DNA from: Rhodoflexus caldus
GTDB lineage: Bacteria; Bacteroidota; Bacteroidia; Cytophagales; Thermoflexibacteraceae
DNA length: 64,000 nucleotides
Direction: 5' to 3'
NCBI RefSeq assembly: GCF_021206925.1
Contig: NZ_JAJPRF010000013.1
Coordinates: forward strand, 1-64,000
The position numbers were made by a program, and so were the translations under genes. The notes beneath the pieces were generated by a model. It had not been told where the DNA came from and searched no databases. It saw nothing but the letters and a program-made list of their open reading frames with translations. Of this stretch, positions 18,444 through 26,157 are shown piece by piece (within the stretch, counting starts at the first letter, position 1; every line of letters begins with the position of its first letter).

Positions 18444-18551
18444 ATGGAAACAATGGAATTGGCTGCCTATATCTTTTTCATCTCGCTGTTTGCTGTTTCT
18501 ATTGCCGTTGGAATCTGGCTGGAAAAAGGCAAATACAGAGGCAAAGTTTAA
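18444..18551 (+). CDS. 35-residue single-span membrane protein
   Basis: A short ORF starting METMELAAY, with one hydrophobic segment of about 20 residues (residues 8-26) and a basic tail 'LEKGKYRGKV'. Positive charges after the span suggest the N-terminus faces out. It is supported as a real gene by a -7 element upstream (18403-18410), lack of any other gene in the 390-nt gap, and a proper intrinsic terminator 24 nt after its stop. A longer frame in another register (18343-18576) covers the same DNA but has no such features. No family is recognised; tiny proteins of this kind often join a membrane complex such as a respiratory oxidase. Confidence 0.6.
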   Translation: METMELAAYIFFISLFAVSIAVGIWLEKGKYRGKV

Positions 18552-18574
18552 GATATTTATTTTCCGAAAAAGCT

Positions 18575-18605
18575 AAGCCATCCCATTTGCGCGGGGTGGC
18601 TTTTT
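18575..18605 (+). terminator. Intrinsic terminator after the 35-residue ORF
   Basis: AAGCCATCCC (18575-18584) pairs with GGGGTGGC (18593-18600) through one G:U, followed by TTTTT. Confidence 0.8.
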
Positions 18606-18650
18606 GGTTGCTGATTGTTATCGGCCGAAACAACCGCCGCTTTATTGCGT

Positions 18651-18658
18651 TATCTTTG
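18651..18658 (+). promoter_or_regulatory. -7 element of the His-rich protein / TonB receptor unit
   Basis: TATCTTTG matches TAnnTTTG, 21 nt before the TTG start at 18680. No good -33 element. Confidence 0.45.
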
Positions 18659-18679
18659 TGTAAAAACATTTAGGATGTT

Positions 18680-19045
18680 TTGAGAGAAAAAATTGCCATA
18701 AAAAAACCGCTTGTGTGGTTACTGCTGGGCTTGTGGACGCTCATCATGCTCAACAGCGTGATGTATCGCCACTCGCACCGCCTGCCCAATGGCAAAATTG
18801 TTTCTCATGCCCACCCCTATAAAAAAAGTTCGGACGGTTCGCCCGCAAAACCCCACGAGCACACAGACGAAGAGTTGGCTCTGCTCCAACTTATTGATGG
18901 TCAGTTATTTACTACGCCCGCGACCCTTTCTGTCGCAATTGTTGTGCCTTCGGTAAATGAGGCTGCTCATAACTTTGCGTATGCCTGCCTTGCCCTTTCT
19001 TCTTGCCAGCTGCACCACGCAGGACGCGCCCCACCGCAAGTTTAA
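18680..19045 (+). CDS. His-rich membrane-anchored small protein, 121 aa
   Basis: One N-terminal membrane span ('LVWLLLGLWTLIMLNSVMY', residues about 11-30) is followed by 'RHSHRLPNGKIVSHAHPY' and 'KPHEHTDEELALLQL', so at least six His lie just outside the membrane. A second, more hydrophobic part ends the protein. His clusters of this type bind Zn, Ni, Cu or Co. It sits directly upstream of a TonB-dependent receptor, which suggests a role in metal acquisition or sensing; this is inference. The start is TTG: no in-frame ATG precedes the span and a -7 element lies at the right place. Confidence 0.65.
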   Translation: MREKIAIKKPLVWLLLGLWTLIMLNSVMYRHSHRLPNGKIVSHAHPYKKSSDGSPAKPHEHTDEELALLQLIDGQLFTTPATLSVAIVVPSVNEAAHNFAYACLALSSCQLHHAGRAPPQV

Positions 19046-19053
19046 CATCCCTT

Positions 19054-19097
19054 CGCATATGTAATGCGGCACACCTTTTAGGGAAAGTTGTGTGCCG
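19054..19097 (+). promoter_or_regulatory. Overlapping hairpins in the leader of the TonB receptor gene
   Basis: CGCAT/ATGCG (19054-19058 with 19064-19068) and CGGCACAC/GTGTGCCG (19067-19074 with 19090-19097) share two bases, so the two stems compete. They lie between the His-rich ORF and the receptor start at 19223. A control role is possible; no known riboswitch class is recognised. Confidence 0.35.
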
Positions 19098-19222
19098 GAT
19101 GCTCGGTAAATCATCGCGCGCCTGCAAAGGCTCTGATGCATTTTCTTACCTTCCAACTTACCTGTCATATCAACCTGACAACTGCTCTGCATTGTTGTTT
19201 CCATTTGTTTTGCCTTTCGCAT

Positions 19223-21580
19223 ATGAAAAAATATATAACCATTTTTGCTCTTATTATTTGCTTCAATTTCATTAATGCCGCCTTTTCTCAAAATCAGTTT
19301 ACACTGAAAGGTAGAATTACAGAAGCAGGTGGCGACCCCATCCCCGGCGCAACCATTCAATTGGCGGCACAGGGCACAGCCTCCGGTACTGTCAGCGACC
19401 AAGAAGGCAACTTCTCCATCAAAGTCAATAAAGAAGGAACACATACCGTTATCATCCGCGCCGTAGGCTATCAATCATTGACCAAAGATTTGACCACGGG
19501 CGAAACGGCTGAGATACAACTTGCTGCCGATGTGTTGCATTTAGAAGGTGTGGTGGTAACAGGCACACGCAATGAGCGCGACCGCAGCACGGCACCGGTG
19601 GTCGTAAACATCAGCGACCAGCGCGTTTTCAATGCGGCACAGGCTGTGAGCCTTTCGGAAGGTTTGCGTTTCCAGCCCGGGCTGCGCGTTGAAAACAACT
19701 GTCAGAATTGCGGTTTTACGCAGTTGAGAATGAACGGGTTAAGTGGCCCATACACGCAAATTCTGGTAGATAGTCGCCCGATTTTCAGTGCCCTGAATGG
19801 TGTTTACGGGTTGGAGCAAATCCCCGTAGCAATGGTAGAACGCATAGAGGTAGTACGCGGCGGAGGCTCTGCCCTCTACGGTGCCAATGCAATTGCAGGT
19901 ACTGTAAACATCATTACCCGCGAACCAGTAGAAGATTATTTTGAGGCAGGTATCAATTCCGGCTTAATCAACGGTAAAGTTTTTGAACATACTCTCAATG
20001 CCAATGGCGCAAGTATCAGCAAAGACGGCAACAGGGGCATCAGTTTGTTTGGTTCGGCACGTACCCGCAATCCGCTGGATATTAACAATGACGGGTTTTC
20101 GGAATTGACCCTTCAACGCAACATTGCAATGGGCAGCAAAGCCTTTTGGAAAACCCAAAACAGAGGCAAATACACCGCCGAGATGCACTTCATCCGCGAG
20201 CGGCGGCGCGGCGGCAACTTGTTTGACCGTGCCCCACACGAAACCGACATCGCCGAGCAAATTGTTCAGCAAGTTTACGGCGGTCAGATAGCCTATGAAG
20301 GCTACTCGGCGAATTATCGCACTCGTTATGCCGTTTATGCATCGGGGCAGCAGACTTTCCGCGACAGTTACTATGGCGGCGGCGGCAACTCGCCCGACCC
20401 CGAAGAACGCGCACAAGCATTGTTGTACTACGGCAACACAGCCGACCTGATGATGGTAGGAGGTGTGCAACTCACACACAGCATGGGAAAAACCGACAAA
20501 GGTGTAACTCTCACCGCAGGTATAGAATCGCAACACAACAATGTGGATGACCGAATGCCGGGCTACAATCGCCGCATTGAACAGCGGGTAAACGGTATGG
20601 CAAGCTATGCGCAATTGGAGTGGAAACCATTGGAACGGCTCACCCTGTTAGCAGGCGGACGTTTTGATATGATGGATTTAAAAGGCACTTATGATTTTGG
20701 CGTAGGAGAAACCGCCAAAAACAATCGCACATTTGCCGTATTCAATCCGCGCACAAGTCTGTTGTGGCAAACCGGTAAGTTTTCGCGCATCCGCGCAGGG
20801 TATGCCCGCGGTTTTCGTCCGCCACAGGCTTTTGACGAAGACCTGCACATTAAAACACTGAGTGGAACGGCACAATTTATCCGCATCAGCAAGGAGTTGC
20901 GCAGCGAAACTTCCGACAGCTTTACTGCCTCTTTTGACTTGACTCGCAACAATCCCGTCCGTCCGTTCTCATTATTGATAGAAACGTTCTACACCCGTTT
21001 AAACAATCCGTTTGTGCTGGAATTTTCCGGTGAAACAACCGCAGGAGGAGCCGCTTTTGTATCGGAAAAACGCAACGGTACGGGTGCTTATACAACGGGT
21101 GTCAATCTGGAAACCATGTATGCCATTGGCAGCCGCTGGCAGTTTCAAGCAGGCGCAACCCTGCAACAGGCGCGCTACATAGAACCCGAAGCTGTGCTTG
21201 CCAACCCCACAACCGGCGCGGAGATACTGACTGACCGATTGTTGCGCACACCTGATGTGTATGGTTATGCGCTGGTTACTGCCAAAGTTCTCAAAACGCA
21301 TCAATTGAGCTTGACCGGGGTCTTCACAGGCCCTATGACCGTGCCGAACGAACGCTCACGCACACTTGTACGCACGCAAGGCTTTGCCGAATTGAATCTG
21401 AAATGGGCGAAACAAGTTAAAGTAGCACGCCACAGCAATATGGAGTTAAGTGCAGGCGTGCAAAATATCCTGAACAGTTTTCAGCAGGACTTAGAGGTTG
21501 GTGCAAACCGCGATGCCGGTTATATCTATGGCCCCATCAGACCGCGTACCATATTTGCCGCCCTGAAATTTCATTACTAA
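19223..21580 (+). CDS. TonB-dependent outer membrane receptor, 785 aa
   Basis: An outer membrane 22-strand transporter driven by TonB. ATG at 19223 gives a signal peptide ending 'AAFSQ'. Residues about 25-105 form a carboxypeptidase-regulatory-like domain ('LKGRITEAGGDPIPGATI'), typical for Bacteroidota receptors. The plug (about 110-235) has 'VVVTGTRN' and 'VVRGGGSALYGANAIAGTVNIITREP'. The phrase 'NNCQNCGFTQLRMNGL' adds a cysteine pair in the plug. The barrel runs to 'RPRTIFAALKFHY', whose terminal aromatic residue fits BamA recognition. There is no SusD partner, so a small ligand such as a metal chelate is more likely than a glycan; the His-rich neighbour fits this. The 45 codons in front of 19223 in the same frame are not coding-like. 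Confidence 0.93.
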   Translation: MKKYITIFALIICFNFINAAFSQNQFTLKGRITEAGGDPIPGATIQLAAQGTASGTVSDQEGNFSIKVNKEGTHTVIIRAVGYQSLTKDLTTGETAEIQLAADVLHLEGVVVTGTRNERDRSTAPVVVNISDQRVFNAAQAVSLSEGLRFQPGLRVENNCQNCGFTQLRMNGLSGPYTQILVDSRPIFSALNGVYGLEQIPVAMVERIEVVRGGGSALYGANAIAGTVNIITREPVEDYFEAGINSGLINGKVFEHTLNANGASISKDGNRGISLFGSARTRNPLDINNDGFSELTLQRNIAMGSKAFWKTQNRGKYTAEMHFIRERRRGGNLFDRAPHETDIAEQIVQQVYGGQIAYEGYSANYRTRYAVYASGQQTFRDSYYGGGGNSPDPEERAQALLYYGNTADLMMVGGVQLTHSMGKTDKGVTLTAGIESQHNNVDDRMPGYNRRIEQRVNGMASYAQLEWKPLERLTLLAGGRFDMMDLKGTYDFGVGETAKNNRTFAVFNPRTSLLWQTGKFSRIRAGYARGFRPPQAFDEDLHIKTLSGTAQFIRISKELRSETSDSFTASFDLTRNNPVRPFSLLIETFYTRLNNPFVLEFSGETTAGGAAFVSEKRNGTGAYTTGVNLETMYAIGSRWQFQAGATLQQARYIEPEAVLANPTTGAEILTDRLLRTPDVYGYALVTAKVLKTHQLSLTGVFTGPMTVPNERSRTLVRTQGFAELNLKWAKQVKVARHSNMELSAGVQNILNSFQQDLEVGANRDAGYIYGPIRPRTIFAALKFHY

Positions 21581-21602
21581 GGTCTATGATTGTTAAAATG
21601 CC

Positions 21603-21654
21603 TATTTGGCTTAATTCGGTGTAAAAAGTGAAATAAGCCAAATAAACTTACACC
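21603..21654 (+). other. Interleaved inverted repeats after the TonB receptor
   Basis: TATTTGGCTTA (21603-21613) pairs with TAAGCCAAATA (21634-21644), and GGTGTAA (21618-21624) with TTACACC (21648-21654). The order A-B-A'-B' means the stems are either alternative or form a pseudoknot. It lies 22 nt after the receptor stop; a terminator role is possible. Confidence 0.45.
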
Positions 21655-21811
21655 ATTATTGCAGGAAATTTTTTAAAAAAAGTTGCTTAATATTTTGCAA
21701 ATGAATTTTCCGATGCTAATTTTGAGTGTAAATCGCTTGAAAAATTACGCAAGTAATTAATGAGCAATTTTTTAAGGCAAATCCATGATATGTGAGGTAG
21801 CGTATTTGCCT

Positions 21812-21903
21812 TACCTTTGACTGTGAGCTGTTTCAAACTTGCTTTAATACCATAGGGTTATCTTGTTAGTGGGTATGTCTTCTGGGCATGCCTACTTTTT
21901 TTT
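21812..21903 (+). ncRNA. Candidate small RNA of about 80 nt
   Basis: A perfect -7 element TACCTTTG (21812-21819) is followed about 50 nt later by a strong intrinsic terminator: AGTGGGTATG (21868-21877) pairs with CATGCCTACT (21887-21896) with two G:U pairs, then eight Ts to 21903. No ORF with a plausible start lies in between. The predicted transcript runs from about 21826 to 21903. A 9-bp inverted repeat AAGGCAAAT/ATTTGCCTT (21774-21782 with 21804-21812) overlaps the promoter. No -33 TTTG is seen at the usual place, and I cannot assign a known RNA family. Confidence 0.45.
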
Positions 21904-22158
21904 GTGCCAAGTTGTCTCTAAGGGGTACTGCCGGTTTAATGCAATCGCGCAGGGCTTTTGTGTTTAAGACTCGGCGTACACCGCGGTTGTCTTGTTTGCT
22001 GCAAAGGCTTTTGTAAATTCCTAAAAATCAAATATTTAAGCCTGACAACTCTTAGAGAATCGTCAGGCTTGTAAAGCATTGAACAAAGCCAATCGGCAAA
22101 TGACGTGGTTTTTTGCTGAATTTTTACATACGAATTCCGAAAGGCTGTTTTGCCAACT
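21904..22158. other. Non-coding region with family 1 repeat
   Basis: About 250 nt without a supported gene. It contains the family 1 repeat at 22021-22070 and otherwise no clear signal. Confidence 0.5.
22021..22070. repeat. Family 1 palindromic repeat
   Basis: Begins CTAAAAATCAAATATTTAA and continues with AAGCCTGAC (22038-22046) pairing exactly with GTCAGGCTT (22062-22070). The loop 'CTCTTAGAGAA' resembles that of the copy at 57289. Confidence 0.6.
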
Positions 22159-24018
22159 TTAAAACAAGATGTGATAGCTCAAAACGGCTTCTTTTCCGGC
22201 AGGGGCTGCCCAGATGAGTTCGCTTTGCCCGCCAATGGTGCGTATTTTGAGCTGTGCGGCCTGCTCTGCCGAAAGGCGCAGATAGTGCGTGCCGTTAATC
22301 AGGAACAATCCTTCGTCTGCTTTGGTAACAGTGCCTTTGGCAAGGCGCAGGTAAGTATTGGCAGGCGCACCGTTGATGCTGATGTTGCGCAAGAGGGTTT
22401 TGCCGCCGTCTGCCATTGCCACGCGGTCGGTAAGAGTGGTGCTGCCCATCAGGTAGCGGAAAGTCGGCACGCCCTGCGTGTCAAGTTCCATACCTTTGTA
22501 GGTAATGCCTACGGAGTCGGGAAATGCGGTTTGTTCTGTTGCCAGCACTGCTGCTATCGGGGCAGCCTGCAAATCAACCACGCTGCCCAGCGGAGGAACA
22601 TTGCCGCCGCCGCGCTCGTGCCAAATGGGAGCAGCATCTACAAACTCGCCGCGCCATGCGTACAGCAACTTGCCCTGACTTAAATCCATGGCATAGTTGA
22701 TTTGTTCGGGAAAACCAACCGAAATGGCATGAGAATATTGTCTGCCGCTATGTTGTACAAAAGCTCGCAGGAGATAGGGCTTTCCATCTTCGGGTTTTAC
22801 GTGCATGATAGGGTCGGGAGAAAGCGGCGGCACACTGCCCGAGGCGTGCAAGGCATGACGCTCGATGTTTGGCCCTTCGGCATAAACTCCCAGTAACGGA
22901 TACTGCCATTCAATCCACTTGGCATATGCCACCTGAATCGGATATTTACCGGGTTTAAGGTCTATTTTGCCCAATTTGACACTGCCGCGCCAATTTTCGC
23001 CGGTTTTCTCTACTAACTTTTGCCCATTGACCGTAATGCTGCCTGCTCCGTTACATTCTAACCCGAAGAAATAAGTACCGGGTTCAGCTACGGTAACGGT
23101 ACCGTTAAAAAGCAGTGCGCCGGGTTCGTTGTTGTCGCTTACCTGCCACGTAATGCCCTCAGGAGCAGGCAAATTGCCCTCAGGTTGCAGGGTTTTCCAA
23201 TCGGGCAGGGCTTTGTCAAAAGTGCCGTTGTAGCGCACCGCCGTTACGTTGTCCACTTTCAGGCCGGGCTTGCTGTACAAACGATAGCGGATGTTGCGGA
23301 ATGCCACCGGCCCGTGGTCGCCTTGGATGCGCAGCGGCCCTGTCGGGGCTTCTTTCTCAAAAGCAGAACCGCGTGTAGGCCCTGTAATTTCCACATTTTC
23401 ATGCACCAGAACGCCATTGTGGAATACTTTGACAAACTTTGCATTGGCTGTTTTTTCACCTTTCTCGTTGAAGCGCGGCGCACGGAAAATAACATGGTAT
23501 TTTTGCCATAAACCCGGGGCACGGGTTACGTTTACTCGGGGCGGGCGGCCTTCGTAGCCTTCCTGCCCTTTGGGTTTGCTGCTGTCCCAGCGTTCGTAGA
23601 TGGCGGCGCAATCGTGCTTACCCGGTTTGAGGCTGCCGCTGAGCGTGCGTGTATGGCTATCCAGAATCTGCAACTCATAGCGCCCCATAAAATAAATCCC
23701 CGAATTGGTTTCGCGGGCGTTCATAAATTCCAGCTCAATTTCCATGTCGCCATGTTCCATGAGCGTAAAAAGGTCGTCTTTTTTATGTTCATCGGGCAGA
23801 TTGACCAATATGCCTGTGCCGTTGCCTGCCTGCAAGTCTAATTTTTTGTCCGGATGTGCGCTTACGCTACCTGCAATGCGCCAGTTGCCGGCCTGCGACT
23901 TAAATGCCTTCATATCGGCCAGCGACAGGGTAGAGAAGGGATAGCCCTGCTCATTTTGCGCCCGAACGCCCCATGCAGCCAACATTACAACGGCTACAAG
24001 CCCGTTTTTCCATTTCAT
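22159..24018 (-). CDS. Secreted DUF1080 (3-keto-disaccharide hydrolase family) protein, 619 aa
   Basis: Signal peptide ('GVRAQ' near residue 21). Residues about 30-245 form a DUF1080 concanavalin-like domain: 'HGDMEIELEFMNARETNSGIYFMGRYELQILDS' and the closing 'GPLRIQGDHGPVAFRNIRYR' are hallmark phrases. Members act on 3-keto-glycosides or related sugars. A middle beta domain (about 265-385) has the 'FLGL..NGAGSITVNGQKLVE' pattern of PA14-like sugar-binding modules. The C-terminal 220 residues form a further beta-rich region not recognised. A carbohydrate-active periplasmic role is likely. Its start is about 150 nt from the palindromes of the divergent hsp20 region. Confidence 0.85.
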   Translation of the reverse strand: MKWKNGLVAVVMLAAWGVRAQNEQGYPFSTLSLADMKAFKSQAGNWRIAGSVSAHPDKKLDLQAGNGTGILVNLPDEHKKDDLFTLMEHGDMEIELEFMNARETNSGIYFMGRYELQILDSHTRTLSGSLKPGKHDCAAIYERWDSSKPKGQEGYEGRPPRVNVTRAPGLWQKYHVIFRAPRFNEKGEKTANAKFVKVFHNGVLVHENVEITGPTRGSAFEKEAPTGPLRIQGDHGPVAFRNIRYRLYSKPGLKVDNVTAVRYNGTFDKALPDWKTLQPEGNLPAPEGITWQVSDNNEPGALLFNGTVTVAEPGTYFFGLECNGAGSITVNGQKLVEKTGENWRGSVKLGKIDLKPGKYPIQVAYAKWIEWQYPLLGVYAEGPNIERHALHASGSVPPLSPDPIMHVKPEDGKPYLLRAFVQHSGRQYSHAISVGFPEQINYAMDLSQGKLLYAWRGEFVDAAPIWHERGGGNVPPLGSVVDLQAAPIAAVLATEQTAFPDSVGITYKGMELDTQGVPTFRYLMGSTTLTDRVAMADGGKTLLRNISINGAPANTYLRLAKGTVTKADEGLFLINGTHYLRLSAEQAAQLKIRTIGGQSELIWAAPAGKEAVLSYHILF

Positions 24019-24172
24019 ATGATAGAATAAGTTAAGTATGCGATGATTTATCGCCCATAAAATTGAAGAAAGTGGGGGGATTTATCAAATCAATGTTTTT
24101 GCAGCGGCTTGTTTTAACTACAAGGTACGAAAGGCACAGGGTTAGGGGGGTAGCCGCTACAAAATAAAAAAG

Positions 24173-24227
24173 TGTCATTTTGACATCTTTTTTATTTTGA
24201 AAAAAGCCAAAAAGTGTCAATTTGGCA
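24173..24227 (+). promoter_or_regulatory. Two palindromic operator sites upstream of hsp20
   Basis: TGTCA-TTT-TGACA (24173-24185) is a perfect dyad. TGTCA-ATT-TGGCA (24215-24227) repeats it with one change. They are 42 bp apart, four turns of DNA, so both face the same side. They lie 65-25 bp upstream of a -24/-12 promoter, as expected for sites of a sigma54 activator. Confidence 0.6.
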
Positions 24228-24249
24228 GTAAAAAACCGATAGAAATGGG

Positions 24250-24266
24250 CTGGTACAGGGCTTGCA
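24250..24266 (+). promoter_or_regulatory. Sigma54-type (-24/-12) promoter of hsp20
   Basis: TGGTACA-GGGC-TTGCA matches TGGCACG-N4-TTGCA: GG at 24252-24253 and GC at 24264-24265 are 12 nt apart, the invariant spacing. Predicted start near 24277, giving a leader of about 45 nt to the ATG at 24322. Confidence 0.65.
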
Positions 24267-24321
24267 ATGCTGTTAAGCGTAAACGTTAAAAATGATTCAA
24301 ACAACTAAACATCATAAAGCT

Positions 24322-24762
24322 ATGACACTGATTCAATATCCTTCTCGCTTAGGCAACAGTTTATTCCCTGTGTTCAACCAATTGTTGAGCGATTTTTGGA
24401 ATAATGACGATTTATTGAGCCGTACTACACAGTTTGTACCGGCGGCAAACATCAAGGAAAATGCCGACGAGTTTATTGTAGAGTTGGCTGTGCCCGGCTT
24501 GAAGAAAGAAGATTTCAATATTCAGGTAGAGGACAACGTGCTGCGCATTTCCGCTACTAAACAAAACGAAAGTACCGATGAAACAACAACCGTACACCGT
24601 CGTGAGTTTAGTTTCCATTCATTTGAGCGCACTTTCCGCTTGCCTAAGTCTGCCGATGGCGACAAAATCGCAGCTACTTATACCGATGGTGTGTTGCACC
24701 TCAATATTCCGAAGCGCGAAGAGGCTAAACCCAAAGCGCCAAGAACTATCCAAATCGCTTAG
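24322..24762 (+). CDS. Small heat-shock protein, Hsp20/alpha-crystallin family, 146 aa
   Basis: An ATP-independent holdase that binds unfolding proteins. The alpha-crystallin domain spans about residues 38-135: 'PAANIKENADEFIVELAVPGLKKEDFNIQVEDNVLRISA', the arginine-rich 'RREFSFHSFERTFRLP', and 'ATYTDGVLHLNIPKRE', which holds the G-V-L motif of the beta-sandwich. A C-terminal 'RTIQIA' supplies the I-x-I tail for oligomer contacts. ATG 24322 is preferred because relatives start M-T-L; an in-frame ATG at 24292 would add ten residues. Control by sigma54 with paired palindromes is predicted from the upstream DNA. Confidence 0.93.
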   Translation: MTLIQYPSRLGNSLFPVFNQLLSDFWNNDDLLSRTTQFVPAANIKENADEFIVELAVPGLKKEDFNIQVEDNVLRISATKQNESTDETTTVHRREFSFHSFERTFRLPKSADGDKIAATYTDGVLHLNIPKREEAKPKAPRTIQIA

Positions 24763-24813
24763 TAACAGAAGATTTCATAGTGTATGCTATTCATATAGCC
24801 AATAGGGAAAATG

Positions 24814-24839
24814 CCCGCCTTTTTGAGGCGGGTTTTTTT
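24814..24839 (+). terminator. Intrinsic terminator of hsp20
   Basis: CCCGCCT (24814-24820) with AGGCGGG (24826-24832), loop TTTTG, then seven Ts. Confidence 0.9.
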
Positions 24840-24907
24840 ATTTTGATACCTGAATTGCAGCAATTGCTGTGATTTTAGAAGTTTTTTTGCGGAAAAATTT
24901 CTTGTGA

Positions 24908-26095
24908 ATGGAATTACGGCAATACTTTTCCCTTTCCCGCATTTCTCTTGCAGCCGTTGGATGGCTATATGCGCTGCTGGCTGTTTTTGCGGCAGTACAA
25001 GCCATACTGCTCGGCGAAAATCCGGTTGAAAACGGCATTTATACGCATTACAACAACTATGTCATTTTCAAATATTCCTTTTTTCATTTGCTGGAAGGCA
25101 AAGATTTGTACGTATTCCATCCCAACGACCATTTTGACCTCTACAAATACAGCCCGACTTTCGCGCTGCTGTTCGGTGTTTTTGCGCCCTTCCCCGATGT
25201 GATAGGGCTTTCGCTGTGGAATCTGGCCAATGCAATGGCGATTTATTGGGGGATTCGTCGCGCCGATTTCCTTTCGGAAGGCGCACAAAAAAGCGTATTG
25301 CTGTTTGCGGTCATTGAAATGCTTACTTCGCTGCAAAACTCGCAAAGCAATGCACTCATTGCAGGCTTGTTTATTTGGGCATTTATCTGGTTGGAAAAGC
25401 GGCAGTATGCATGGGCTACGCTTGCCATCCTACTGACGGGTTTTATCAAAATTTTTGGTGTAGCATTGTTTGCCATTTGCATATTCTATCCACAGAAATG
25501 GAAAATTATTTTGTACAGTCTTTTCTGGGGGATTGTGCTGCTGCTGTTGCCATTGCCTTTTACGGGTTGGGAATATTTGCTGAGCCTTTACAAAAGTTGG
25601 TGGGAGTTGCTCAAAAACGACCACAGCATTTCTTACGGATTGTCGGTAATGGGTTGGCTGGCAAGCTGGTTTCATTGGGAGCCGCCTAAAAACACAGTGG
25701 TGCTGGCAGGTTTGGCGATATTGTTACTGCCGCTGCTGCGTATCCGTGCCTACAAAGAGTTGCCGTTCAGGCTGGCGTTTTTTGCTTCGCTGCTTTGCTG
25801 GGTTGTTATTTTCAACCATAAGGCCGAGTCGCCGACATTCATTATCCCCGTTGCGGGACTTGCCATGTGGTATTTCAGGCAGGAAAAAGCACCGCTTGTA
25901 ATTACGGCACTGATGGTTGCCGTCTTTGTGCTTACGTCGTTGTCTCCCACCGACCTGTTCCCGCGCAGCCTACGCGATGAGGTCGTCATCCCGTATGTGC
26001 TGAAAGCCGCACCCTGTATTTTCCTCTGGATAGCCCTGCAATGGGAAATGAGATTCCGTATTTCGGATTTCCGATTTCGGATTGGGGATAGCTGA
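24908..26095 (+). CDS. GT87-like (DUF2029) polytopic membrane glycosyltransferase, 395 aa
   Basis: About ten membrane spans. The first large loop ends 'DLYKYSPTFALLFGVFAPFP', where the Y-K-Y-S-P-x-F phrase and a preceding 'HPNDHFDLY' are the recognised motif of GT-C family 87 mannosyltransferases (DUF2029). 'NSQSNALIAGLFIWA' and 'GFIKIFGVAL' (K-x-x-P/G type loop) are also usual. It probably moves a sugar from a polyprenyl carrier. The last 14 residues ('RISDFRFRIGD') are encoded by a short simple repeat that is common between genes, so the true C-terminus may have been extended. ATG at 24908. Confidence 0.82.
   Translation: MELRQYFSLSRISLAAVGWLYALLAVFAAVQAILLGENPVENGIYTHYNNYVIFKYSFFHLLEGKDLYVFHPNDHFDLYKYSPTFALLFGVFAPFPDVIGLSLWNLANAMAIYWGIRRADFLSEGAQKSVLLFAVIEMLTSLQNSQSNALIAGLFIWAFIWLEKRQYAWATLAILLTGFIKIFGVALFAICIFYPQKWKIILYSLFWGIVLLLLPLPFTGWEYLLSLYKSWWELLKNDHSISYGLSVMGWLASWFHWEPPKNTVVLAGLAILLLPLLRIRAYKELPFRLAFFASLLCWVVIFNHKAESPTFIIPVAGLAMWYFRQEKAPLVITALMVAVFVLTSLSPTDLFPRSLRDEVVIPYVLKAAPCIFLWIALQWEMRFRISDFRFRIGDS
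26053..26092 (+). repeat. Short simple repeat fused to the end of the GT87-like gene
   Basis: The DNA reads as repeats of the unit 'TTTCGGATT/TTCCGATT'. Such tracts are usually intergenic. Here it is translated as 'RISDFRFRIGD' to the stop. Confidence 0.5.
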
Positions 26096-26157
26096 TGTAG
26101 ATTTGCAATTCTAAACCATCCGTTTTTCGCAAGTTAATTTATCTGTCAGTCCCAATC

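Noticed and set aside
18343-18576. 77-codon plus-strand ORF overlapping the 35-residue ORF
   Set aside because: Its start precedes the -7 element, its composition is irregular, and the other frame has the membrane span, start and terminator expected of a gene.
24032-24304. 90-codon minus-strand ORF over the hsp20 control region
   Set aside because: It would cover the palindromes and -24/-12 promoter; it is AT-derived, Phe/Leu-rich and has no supporting signal.
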